Shown here: positions 32,315 to 42,405 of the stretch, piece after piece | Layout: the number at the start of each line of letters is the position of its first letter | How positions within the stretch are numbered: position 1 is the stretch's first letter | Source: Undaria pinnatifida | Taxonomy: Eukaryota > Sar > Phaeophyceae > Laminariales > Alariaceae | Assembly (NCBI GenBank): GCA_012845835.1 | Contig: JABAKD010000023.1 | Span: forward strand, 2,428,197-2,492,196 | Direction: 5' to 3' | Length of the DNA: 64,000 bases | Program-made: the position numbers and the translations under genes | The notes under the pieces: generated by a model | What the model saw: only the letters and a program-made list of their open reading frames with translations | The model's database searches: none | Told to the model about the DNA's origin: nothing

Positions 32315-32870
32315 AGACTACTCTGGACCAACACTTTCTGGCTATCCCTAGTTGTCGCCACCCTCTCGCCGCCCGTGGTCCCGGTGGGGCCGTTGAACCC
32401 CCCTTGAGGGCCAGGGTCGCTCTGCGTCATGAATGCGAGGGGCGTGTTACCGGGCACCCATACCTTGTTCTCCGGGGGTAAGTATCTCACCAGGGCGCGC
32501 CTTCATCCGTAATGCTCAGCCATCTGATCGACTCCCAAAGCATCTACGTCATCGTCAAAGTACGCGGCCACGACGTCGGCCTGCTCTCCGGATAACGAAT
32601 GCAACCGGCGCTTAGGGCGTGATATCTCCCGACTCACCCCCCTCGCCGACCGCTTGTTAGCAGCGTAGCCCTGAAATACCCGGCAAGCAGCAGCGCGGGG
32701 TCGTGGTCGAACGAATATTTCTGGTGCGGACACGAGCGCTGGATGGCGAATGAGAAGCAGATCTTGTGCTTCGACAAGAAGGCGGCTCTCTCTTGGCGTG
32801 GGGAGTCCACCTCCGGCAACCCGAGCAGCAACGTCGCTGACCCTGCACTCTCACCGGCGGTGATGTCCTG

Positions 32871-33892
32871 TCCGGAACATCGGGGTATCGTCGTAACGTA
32901 ACAACACGTATTAGTTTGAACTATCAGTTGTCTCCTCCTTCGGAGTGATTTCGACTGTCGTCACAGCCGTTTTTTGCTGCCATTACAACCGCGGGTTAGA
33001 GCTTCGATCCTGCATTCCAACCACTCGGTGAATGTGAGCCGTTGATTCCGTATGTCTTGGTACAATCGCCAAGGCGACGATATTTATATTTCTTATATAC
33101 CATCGTTCAGTCACAGGTATCAACTTCGCGCCCCTCCGTGAGACTGTTGGTGGCTTCTGCCCGCATACCGTATTACGTATTTCAACATTATGATAGCTCA
33201 AACGGTCAGAAACGCTCAGCCGGCATAGTGGAAACCCTAGCAAAGAAACAATATTCTGCATGTGTTTTTGTCTATTTTCGTATAGAGTTTCCCCACTTCG
33301 TTGCGCTTGATTGTAAAATACGCACTGCATCGTCGAGCGTTGGTCGGCGCGTGTTCTGCGATGATATTTTTGATGAGTGCCACAAACGACCGGAACGAAG
33401 TCGGGAAAGCCTTTCCAAAATGTTTCAGGCTATAATTGCGAAAAGACCCTATGTTGCAAGCAAAACATCATAGATGTCTTCAAAGCCAGCACTTACAAAA
33501 TATAAACGTATCACGACAGCAACATAGACTGCGTTATCACCACACACACCGAGTACAACGGTACACATTGAAGTACATGTTATATTGTATAATACATGTA
33601 TGTCTGTGCCGTACTCAAGGTAAAACACAGTAGTACTGAGCTGCTGAAAAAGTGTGAATGACCGTAATTAATCAGTTCGTAAGTCTATATTTGGTACCTA
33701 ATATGCAAACATGCCTTTTATGTTGAACGCACCATGTATGACACTACGTTGCGTTCAATTCACCGTCGACAGGTGGTTTTTATACCTCATCCGGGGACAT
33801 CTTTCCTGTTGTTGACATTTGACCACGCGAATCTGTGGCTATTATGCCGCGCTGATCGCATGCCACTTGCACAAGGACACCGACCGTCAATT
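32871..33892. other. Gene-less stretch before the EsV-1-7 pseudogene
   Basis: The 143-residue plus frame at 33042-33473 and its antisense partner resemble nothing known to me. Composition drops to AT-rich after 33450. No repeats noticed. Confidence 0.45.
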
Positions 33893-35200
33893 TAGCCTGC
33901 ATCAAGATGCTGTTGTCGTTCAAGCAACATACTGAGGACATCATGGTCAATTTCGGCCGCAGTCGTTGTTCTCACGATAGGTGCACGAAGCGACCGAGCT
34001 ACAATGTGGTTGGGGACATATGGGCAGTGTAACGCGAGCAGCAATCTAAAAACGGCATGGTGAATGCGCAGCAAGCAATGGTCAGACGACCCTCTCACGA
34101 AGTTACTTATCGTCGAATTCCTCGGCACCAACAGGGCAGGGCACTATAAGCAACATGCACATGATGGAATAGTGGACGTATGCATCATAAGCGATGCTTA
34201 CACGACTCGTGCACAAATCAACCGAATATCAAAGGTACTTTCCGCAAGACGCTAGTGGACTCCAAGCAGTATGATGAGGATTTCATGGTAGACGTGGGAA
34301 GCAGGCGTGGCTCACTTGGTACGGGCACAAGACAACCGAACTTCAATGGGGTCGGCGGCAAAGTGGAAGTGTATTATTAATACGAAAAACATGCAGACAA
34401 CGGCATGATAGAAGTTTGCACCAGGCGGTGTTCACACAACACGTGCACCAAACTTCCCAGCTACAATATCCTCGCAAGCAAGATAAGAGGTACGTTTAAA
34501 CCGATACGTAAACGATGCCGTCTTAGGCGTGCACGAGAGTCCGTGTCATCACGGCACGTGTCCGAGGGCACCGAGTTTCACTGTTGGCAGCAAGGCAGTG
34601 TTGCACTGCAAACCAGACGCAGATGATGACAAGGTAAGCATACGCGACCGGCGTTGTTTAAACGACACCTGCCCGAACATACGGAGTTTCAATGTCTTCG
34701 GCAGCAACACGGTAGTGTACTGTAAGGAACATACTGGTGATGGCGTGATAGACCTAGTTAGAAGGCGATTTTCATACGATACGCGCACGAACGTACCGAT
34801 GTTAAATGTTCTCGGCAGGAGGGGAGGGGTGTGCTGCAAACAACATGCCGAGGATGGCGTGGTAGACTTGCGCAGCAGGCGTTGTCCTCACCACTCTTCA
34901 CAAAACAATATCAGAAGTTCAAAGTCCTCGAGACAAGATAGCAATGTACTGCAAACAACACGAAGATAATGCATGGTAGATTTGCGCAGGAGGGGTTGCT
35001 CACACGAGTCGTGCCGTATACTTTGATGACTTCGGGGAGTACCTTTACTGCAAAGAGCAGGCTGAGAACTGCTTGGTGAACGTATATTGCACCAGTTGCT
35101 CGCACAACATCGAACGACTGCGGTGGGGTATTCTGGCTGACTGTTCGGCGTGTGTATTGCTCCGCCATAAGAATAACAGGATTACCGACATTGGTAACTG
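33893..35200 (+). pseudogene. EsV-1-7 repeat protein pseudogene
   Basis: About ten degenerate copies of the 38-residue C-x4-C-x16-C-x2-H repeat are spread over all three plus frames. Examples are SRCSHDRCTKRPSYNVVG (about 33960), KQHAHDGIVDV, TRRCSHNTCTKLPSYNI (about 34420), RRCLNDTCPNIRSFNVFG (about 34650), VYCKEHTGDGVIDL and CCKQHAEDGVVDLRSRRC. The 3' end reads LRWGILADCSACVLLRHKNN, matching the variant last repeats of the intact gene at 49399-51351, so the two share an ancestor rather than just a motif. Multiple frameshifts and stops inactivate it. It is in the opposite orientation to the intact gene, 14 kb away. Confidence 0.85.
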
Positions 35201-36479
35201 ATTTCACACAGTAGCGTGTGGTTCGGGTTCTCAATTGGAGGCCAGGTGGGGTCTGGCGGCAACACGGCCAACCAACTTTCCTCATCACGGCCGCCTCCAA
35301 CAAAGGTTGTCACGTATCGTTGGCTCTTATCACTCAAACCAATTGCGTCTTACTCATCGTACAATGACGGAGAGGCTTCCTTGTTTCATGTGAATGCCAA
35401 CTTGTATATATTAAATTGATTTTTTGCGTTATACCATAAGTTTTTGCCGTTTGACCAACATATTGTGTTGTTTGGTGCTACCTATATAGCATTTTCAAGA
35501 ACGTTGTGCCTGCCGTCTTGGCGTTTTAATTTTTTTGCCTCATATGTCAACAGGCCAGATCATATTTATGTAATATGCACCTCATGGTTGATGTGCTTAC
35601 GGGGATCATGCTTAACACAATTGTCCCACACGCCCGCGGAAAAACAACTCACCGTGTGAAATTCCCGGAAGCAACAGCATCAGCCTCTTTTTCCGAAACG
35701 CATATGCCTTCGAATGCATGTGAAACCCCTTCAAGTCGTTTTCGGCTCTAGATATCTCGGCGTGTTAGGTCTCCAGGGCAACACCAAAACATGTCACCCC
35801 TGATGAGCCGTGTATGAAGAAGTGCGGGTGATTCGGGGAAGCATTAGTTCCACGGTCTGGAACATGGCTCAAAGATTCGGCTCTTCAAAACCTACTCCCA
35901 CGCCTCTACTCTGCGATGCTATGAACTCTCCGGAATAATGCCACAGCAGAATACCACAAAGGTAGAACAATAGACGGGAAAAGGGGTACCAAAACGAAAA
36001 GGAGAAGACGAGAACTATGAGAAAAAAAATAAAAAAAACAAAGTAGAACACGCCAGGGTAGAAGGCGGAAGAGTAGGATTTCTCGCGAGCAAAATCCCAA
36101 TCGGTCGATAAAGCATTCAAGAGGTCGAAAAGCGTACAAGAACGCGCTTCATACGAAACCTAACCCGCGCGCGCGGAAAGGACATCGTGCCTCACCCTGC
36201 GGAGGCGACGTCGAAACCGGTCGGAGAATTGACAAGAAAATACCCTCAATGTAACTGAAAAAAAATGCAGACAAAACGAATATCCCCGGAGAAACAAATA
36301 TTTAAGACCGAGAAAACAGAATCGAAATTGTCGAGCGCAGTGATGGCCCGAACGTTCACTAGCTACATCTGCGCCTCGAGATTTATCTGACTTCACTTTG
36401 AATCCCGCGCTCAGCCTATCTACCCAGACGAGGTTTAAGACACCAGGAACCTTCAACACCTCTCGTCGAGGTCGCTTTG
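35201..36479. other. Gene-less AT-rich stretch
   Basis: Minus frames of 77-99 residues here are hydrophobic (for example 35869-36120, FVFFIFFLIVLVF) because of A-rich plus-strand runs; no family is recognised. Confidence 0.5.
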
Positions 36480-37244
36480 ATAATCAGAAAGAGCGGAAGC
36501 TTGATTGGTCCCGGCTCGTCTAGAAAACGTACCGAATATTCCCTGCCGGAGGTGGATGGTCAAGCGTTGATTTTCACAGACTTCCACAAGACGTCATCGG
36601 CATTTCACCAGCAATAGTCCCCATTGGGAAGCACCGTGATGCTGTAGTGGGGAAACAGGTAAGCGCGCGGCACACAGCCTTAGCCAGGTCCCAAACCTCG
36701 CTCTCCGTTCGCATGGGAAAGCTTCCATTATGCAGCGCCAATAATCATCAGGCGATAGAAGCAACTGATTTGTCGGTCTTGGTTCGGGGTGCCAGTCCAG
36801 TAGAGCAAAATTTGCGGCCTTGAAATCAAGAGGTCAGTCTCCCGTTTTTACGACAAAAATGAGAGCCCAGTCCAATGCGCCTCGTACATGACAGAGATGA
36901 CCCCATCCCGACCACAAACCGACTGATGGCCGCTGATCCGTTGCACCTCTAGCCGCTGGAGAAGCGTCGACATCTCGTTCTCTTTGATCATAACGAGGTA
37001 TAGGCTGAACTACTTTCGTGAGATTATTGAGCAAGTATTGCGTCAACCCATAAAGGAAGATACTCAGGCATGTCGCTGCGGTCGTGGGGTATAGTGCACG
37101 GCTTGCATCGTTCGAGGGAAACTCGGCGGTGCGCATCCGCACCCTGCCGTGCCCTAGCGTTTTACTCTCGAAAAACGGGCTTCGTCGCTGCGCGTCTGTC
37201 AAATTCTGCCGAGGCATCTGCGCGACATAATGTTTGATGTACAT
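36480..37244 (-). pseudogene. Gypsy RT/RNase H-like fragment, minus strand
   Basis: The frame 36834-37244 contains NLTDAQRRSPFFESKTLG followed by FPSNDASRALYPTTAAT, resembling the gypsy connection (T-x-A-Q-x-AF-x-LK) and the RNase H start (DAS). Downstream (about 36660-36780) SFPMRTESEVWDLAKAVC resembles the KEAFPI step in that region. It abuts the plus-strand gypsy relic at 37230 head to head. The match is partial. Confidence 0.45.
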
Positions 37245-37640
37245 AGCCCGGAGTTGATGCTTGCGGCCATCGATGAACTAGATGACGTACTTCGTGAATT
37301 TCCGGATGTTAGTTCCAGCTTCGAAACGGAGATTGACCCCTGCTCTTTGATGCCCTTCCAAATTTCGGTACCTGCGGGGAACGCGAATGTCACCTCCCGG
37401 CTACATCGCATCAACCTGCTTTAGGCCAAGAGGTGGACGCCACTCGCGATCAGTACCTTGCTGCGGTCTGATCCAGCACTCGGCTTCGCCATACTCGACC
37501 CCTCTGGTGGTCGTGCTAAGTATATCCAGCGGTGTTCGGATCAGTGTTAACTAGGGTAAGGTCGACGGAACTAGCAGATCTAGACAGCTGCCCATCCGGG
37601 GTGTGAACTAGGGCCTAGACTCGTTGGGCATGCGACACGT
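37230..37640 (+). pseudogene. Gypsy 2 reverse transcriptase N-terminal relic
   Basis: The first frame has REFPDVSSSFETEID and PFQISVPAGNANVTSRLHR, the region just upstream of the RT fingers. After a frameshift, 37474-37515 reads QHSASPYSTPLVVV, then GVRISVN, both conserved finger motifs of gypsy RT. The palm with YxDD is missing: RNase H follows directly at 37652, so an internal deletion removed several hundred bases. Confidence 0.75.
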
Positions 37641-37651
37641 TTTGGGGCTCC

Positions 37652-38086
37652 GTGAGGTCCATTTTCTATTATTGCCGCGCTTACCTTAATGCGGAAAGAG
37701 GTTGGACCCCGCTCGATTTAGAAGCAGACAGCATTGTATTGACGATCGAGCGCCTTCGAGGCTACCTTTGGCGAGCGAAATGTCGCATTTTCCCGGATCA
37801 CATACCCCTGGGAAGTATCGGAAAAGTGGAGGACCACAACGCGCGACCCCAGAGGTTGTTCGAGTACCTCACAACGTTTTCCCACATACTCGAGTACCGA
37901 AACAGAGGTGCAAAAGGTAATGCTGACTTTCGCTCGCGGTTGCTACAGCCGCAACTGAGCACGATCGCAGCGGTTCTAACTGCTTCATGCCTGTCGAGGA
38001 TAAGCCTATATATCTGGTCATGGCTTGCGACCTGCTTGCCCGGTCCCCGGTATTGGCTTGGGTGGGCTGGTGCCCCATCTCGATAG
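37652..38086 (+). pseudogene. Gypsy 2 RNase H relic
   Basis: The frame reads LDLEADSIVLTIERLRGYL, FPDHIPLGSIGKVEDHNAR, PQRLFEYLTTFSHILEYR and GNADFRSRL. These correspond to the LE..+V..+.+.R.YL, DH..L, N.R..RW and N.ADxLSR blocks of gypsy RNase H. Homology ends near 37960. The later part of the frame (RYWLGWAGAPSR) and 38087-38720 form a proline-rich linker to the integrase. Confidence 0.85.
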
Positions 38087-39109
38087 CGATGTTTGGGTGG
38101 GCTCTCCTTTACCCCTCCCGACCTTCGCTATTTTCGCCCACAGCGGCCACGCATGAGAATTTTACGACATTTCTCCTCCCACCGAGGGATTCGTCGCCCG
38201 TACGTCTGCTTTCGTCAGTACCGGTGATGATTGTCTCGGCCTCGCGCCATTTTGGCCTGCCGCCTACGGCACTTTCACTCCGGTTTTCGCGGTTCCCTAT
38301 GTGGCTACTCCGACGTAATTTGTCCGACTGGCCCCTACGCCCCCAACGATGGTTTGAGTGGCACTGCCGTCTACGGATTGTATCTCCACTCGGATGCGGC
38401 TAAGAACGGCCGTTGCTGCCGGTGCCGCGCAGCCTGCCGTTTGTTTTTGTTTTGGACCTGGCGGGGTTTTCCGCTCGTTTTCTTCTCGGTTCGACCGTTC
38501 GCCGAGCGCTCCGCGCCCTCGCCTGCCTTTGGCCACCGCTCCGAGCACATATCGGGCCCCAACCTCTGTCACGACGGTACCAATCCCGTCTGACCGCGAC
38601 TGGGCGGAGCTTTTAGAAGCGCTGCTTTTAGGGCTCTGGACCTTTTCGGAGTCGCCCTCCCCCCCCACCGCCGATTTCGACGCCCTTGGTGCTGCCGCAA
38701 CATGAGCTTTAGCCATTCCGCGGCGCGTTATTTACACGATCAAGGGAAGAGACAGCAACTCGCAGAGCCACGTGCTACGTAGCCACCCAATACACTCTTC
38801 TTGGACAGCCATTGTCCTTGCCCACGGAGTTTGTAGCGCCCCCGCTCTCGCACTAGCGTCCCCCCTTCTCGGAGATACTGCAGCTCGCGGGTAAAGGCCG
38901 CCCCCATACTACCGACGAAGCCATCGTCTTTTTCGCTGTAGTCTTAACCCGACCCACTTCTCGTTACGGCCTTCGGGGCCGGCGGCTTTCCTTTTTGAAG
39001 TCGAACCAACACGTATTTACGTGCCGTTACTCATGCGCCCTTGGATCATGCAAGCCTGCTCTTTGACAGCTTCCTGCCATTTCGGCAAAGCGCGCACACT
39101 ACGCAATCT

Positions 39110-39734
39110 CGAACGTTTCTATTGGTGGCGGTTATGACTGAGCATATGCACCCGTCGGTGGTTGCGTCATAACTTGAAGTGGAATGCGCGTATAACACTG
39201 CGACCGACGGTTCGTTTGCCCGTCTTCTCGATTATCGTCCATCCGCGACCGGGAAATGGGGTAAACGTGTGCAGGTTTGGGCTATTTCAGGCCACGCTCG
39301 AGAGTAACACCTATATTTTGCTTTTCACCGACTGCTTTTCTGTCGTGGAGACACGTCCCCCCTCACTGCCGCTGAATTTACAGCCGATGGCATGGCCACC
39401 ATTTTTGTCAAAAGGTATATTCCCGATTGGGCGTGCCAACGTAGAATGCTCTCTTACAGCGGCCTCCACTTTTGTTCCAAGCTTTGGCACGTCGAATATG
39501 TGCTTTTAAATGTTCGAGCTATCGCCACCATCTCCTATTACCAATGCGGCAACGATGGTGGAGAACGAGTCAACCTCACGATGGCCCAGATGCTGGCTGT
39601 GGTCGTCAATGAATGCCAAGAAGATTGAGCAGATGCCGCACTTGGAGTTCGCCTCCAACAATTTGGTCATCGTCGCTATTGGCCCGGCCGCCAACGAGAT
39701 TCACATGAACAGGCTCCGTCGCCTCGCTTATTAG
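39110..39734 (+). pseudogene. Gypsy 2 integrase relic
   Basis: Several plus frames in order: GLFQATLESNTYILLFTDCFS (about 39275-39345, DxFGP...GNxYILxFxD pattern with the catalytic Asp), LHFCSKLWHVEYVLLN (about 39460), RVNLTMAQMLAVVVNECQED (about 39570, VERVNxTL pattern) and MPHLEFASNNLVIVAIGP-ANEIHMNRLRR (about 39635-39720, LPxxEFAYN...PNEL). Shifts between them make it dead. Confidence 0.85.
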
Positions 39735-40361
39735 TTTTTGAACCGCTCCGGGGTTGCCGGCCATCAGATCCAGGGCCGCGACCACCTCGTGTACTGGGAT
39801 CTGGCGTCAGAACGCCCATAGAGCGCCAACAATACTAGTCGCAAGATGCATGCGTCAACAGTTTCCCGTGTGGAACGTCGAAACTCAGCCGTTTCCGACT
39901 TTGCGCGCTAGGTCCCCAACTTTGTTGTGTGTATTTTGGTTTGACTATTAATACGCTCTCCGCTATTCGTCAAGGGGCAAAAGCGGGCACGGATGCAATT
40001 CTGCTCAATCCCAATTTCGCGGTATATTGAACGGGGCCGTGCAAGCCCCTTCCCGTCAGCCCCTAGTCCTCTAACGACACCCCGGACGCGTCCCGCGTGG
40101 GTGATAAACTCTTCTTTTTCGACATTCACGCAGACACGCCGGGGGCGAGGCCGTGGCTTCCGCTGCTGCGAGAGAGGGCTGCAAAATGGTCGCGACCTCA
40201 GGCGCGTTCGTGGGCGAGGAGACGGCTGGTGCAATGTTCGTACTCTGGAAAATGGCGACCGGTGCGGTCATCAATGGGGCGTGGGCCGGACTCAGGGTCG
40301 GGCGGACCACTGATTGGGAGGGCATGTCGCCCTCAAGGGATTGCGCTGCCATGGTTGTAAC

Positions 40362-40560
40362 GAAGACCACTGATAGGGACAGCTTCTGCTATACCTACAA
40401 TGAAACCCGAAGGGTGCGCCAGCTAGCGTTGGGCTGCGAAAGCAACTGAGTTAAATCGACACACGACGCGTATGAAAGTACGTGGGGGTGTGGTGAGCTA
40501 AAGCTTTATTTTTCCTTGTCCGCCAGAGGATGAATGAAAAGAAAATTATAAAAAAGGAAA
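40362..40560 (+). mobile_element. SINE-like element S1, copy 3
   Basis: Begins GAAGACCACTGATAGGGACAGC and carries GGGTGCGCCAGCTAGCGTTGGGCTGCG, AAATCGACACACGACGCG and GCTAAAGCTTTATTTTTCC. It ends in a long A-rich tail. It is full length like copy 1 (15543-15733). No clear target duplication was found, and flanking decay may have erased it. It lies between oppositely oriented gypsy fragments. Confidence 0.7.
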
Positions 40561-40569
40561 AATTGCTTT

Positions 40570-41225
40570 TTTTCACGAGGAACTGGTACAGCTTTTCGAC
40601 AAAGTAGTGGCCTGTAAGACCTGGTAGATCGTTACTGCGGACGATGTTAATAGCGACTAGCTGAGGCTTGTCATACAACGTGACGCGCTCACTGCGATCG
40701 TAACGGAGATGAACACTTAGCCAGAGGCGAGGGGGTCGGGTACAAAGACCCATGTAGCCGTGGTGCATGATGAGATGGCGTCAGCTCCTCGAACACTCTC
40801 TGTTCCGAAACGCTTGGTAAGGAAAGAAGCGCAGGATCGCATATTATAACGCATCCAACTATCGCGTCCCAGTAACACCGCCCGTTGCATAGCAGAGAGG
40901 TTAACGATGCAGGCGCATACGGTGACAGAGCTCATAGGATGACCAACCCGGAGGAATTAGACGCTCGAGTGGACATTGGCCGAAGTTCGTGGCAGAGGAT
41001 ATCTGCTTCATCCCCCCCAGGAACCAGCGGCAGAGTCCTGCGCGCAATAAACGGCAGCCGCGCCACCCGTAAGCATATGCTCCAAGACGTCATGTCGAAT
41101 GAAAGTCTGAACGAAGCCAATGTTTAGGAGCGCGACGCAACCAAAACTTGTGGAGTCGATTGCTCCATTATGCACTGTAATTCCTGTGGGGAAAGAGGCG
41201 CGTTTAACCGTAGTCATGCCTCTGA
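40570..41225 (-). pseudogene. Gypsy gag-protease fragment, minus strand
   Basis: Two minus frames: IGFVQTFIRHDVLEHML (about 41080-41130) resembles a retropepsin start whose DTGS has become NIGF, and AVLLGRDSWMRYNMRS (about 40840-40890) matches the LLGRDxW block near the retropepsin C-terminus. This could be the upstream part of the same element as 36480-37244, separated by the plus-strand gypsy 2. Confidence 0.55.
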
Positions 41226-41434
41226 CGAGGCCGGGGCCGTGCTCGCGCTTCGAACGTGTGTCCGAGAGTGGGGGCGGCGCAAGAGGTTGGGGTTGTGGTC
41301 CGCTGGAGCGTCCGAAAATGAGTCGACAACTCGAAACGAGGACGGGGACAGGCGCGTGATAACACCCGACGACGCATCATCGGTGTGGGTTTAGTCTCAT
41401 CAACTTCCAAGCACAACAACGGAGTGAAGGACCA

Positions 41435-41693
41435 AGGCTACGGTAGGGGGGGTACCCCCGATTTCACTGGTGTGCTTGAGCCACTCGCACGAGTGACTCT
41501 GTACCCCACGGATGAAAATGGTTTAGGCGGTTGTTTTGCCGCAGCTTAGATTACCTTTGCATTCCTGATGAATTTCGTCAATATATAACATGAAGAAAAC
41601 AAAAGATCGCAAAGGAACAAAGGGGTTACTCGCGCGAGTGACCCCTCGCCACTGAAATTCAAGGCCCAAAAAGGGACCCCCCTACCGTAGCCT
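41435..41693. mobile_element. MITE with 17-bp perfect terminal inverted repeats
   Basis: The termini AGGCTACGGTAGGGGGG (41435-41451) and its exact complement (41677-41693) bound a 259-bp segment. Inside, degenerate subterminal inverted repeats continue (GATTTCACTGG against ATTTCAGTGG, and CACTCG-CGAGTGAC palindromes on both sides), so the whole element can fold. No ORF. No convincing target duplication, so superfamily is unassigned. Confidence 0.75.
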
Positions 41694-42354
41694 GGGTCGA
41701 AGAAATAAGGAAACATGAAGGTGTTGCCAAACCGTCCACATTGTGGCGAAGGAGGTCGCGGATGGAAGAACGACTGAGCACAAACAAATTATTCCCTCGC
41801 CGCAGGGGGCCATATGCGTCGGGGTCTTCCGCCGGGAGGTCAATGCCCCAGCCGTGGTCAAAAGGGGTGACTTGGGCTAAACGATTGTTACCTGTGCCCA
41901 AACCGTGGTATGTCATCGCCGAGGTTTGCGGAATATCGGCACACGTCCCAGGAAGAATTGCCGTTGCACGTTCCCGCTCTTAAAGGGCGTTGTCGATAAC
42001 CCGTACGTTCCGTCCGATGGGCTTGTGCAAACGGGGGTCCGAAGTGCACGGTGGTCGTGGAAGAATCGTGCATTTTCGACTAATACAAATTCCTCTGCGC
42101 AAGAATACAATACGTCGTCGACGACAAACGCTGACGGTGTCCATTGCAAAAAATGGAGGGGGTTAGCAAACCACCACGACGTTTCCCGTAGGATGCTATC
42201 GTGTAGGGTTTAAATTGAGACGCCTTTTGCCGGCTTTGTCCGACAAATTGTACCAGTTGAAGAACTAAATACTTTTCACTTTATAGAGGATTTAAAGCTG
42301 ATTTTCGTGTGTTGGTGCTTTGTTTATATTAAATCGCGAAAGGGCGTCGACCCA
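41694..42354. other. Gene-less stretch before the telomere-like tract
   Basis: Short frames on both strands (for example 41913-42149 minus) are not recognisable. About 42225-42265 (GCCGGCTTTGTCCGACAAAT...) resembles about 24745-24775. Confidence 0.45.
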
Positions 42355-42405
42355 CCCTAACCCTAACACTAACCCTAACACCAACCCTAACCCCAACCCT
42401 AACCC
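42355..42405 (+). repeat. Interstitial telomere-like (CCCTAA)n tract
   Basis: About 8.5 hexamers in which perfect CCCTAA alternates with CACTAA, CACCAA or CCCCAA variants. This is the complement of TTAGGG, the telomere unit reported for Ectocarpus and other lineages. It lies far from a chromosome end in this window, so it is interstitial. Confidence 0.85.

Larger units (their letters stand above)
27600..32870 (-). mobile_element. Decayed Ty3/gypsy retrotransposon 1
   Basis: Relics appear on the minus strand in the order protease (about 32270), RT (30345-31000), RNase H (29930-30340), a long low-complexity linker (29160-29930) and integrase (28406-29079). RT before integrase defines Ty3/gypsy. 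Stops and shifts occur throughout. No LTR pair was found, so the ends are approximate. The element is GC-rich compared with the flanks. A chromodomain could lie in 27600-27900 but I could not establish one. Confidence 0.75.
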
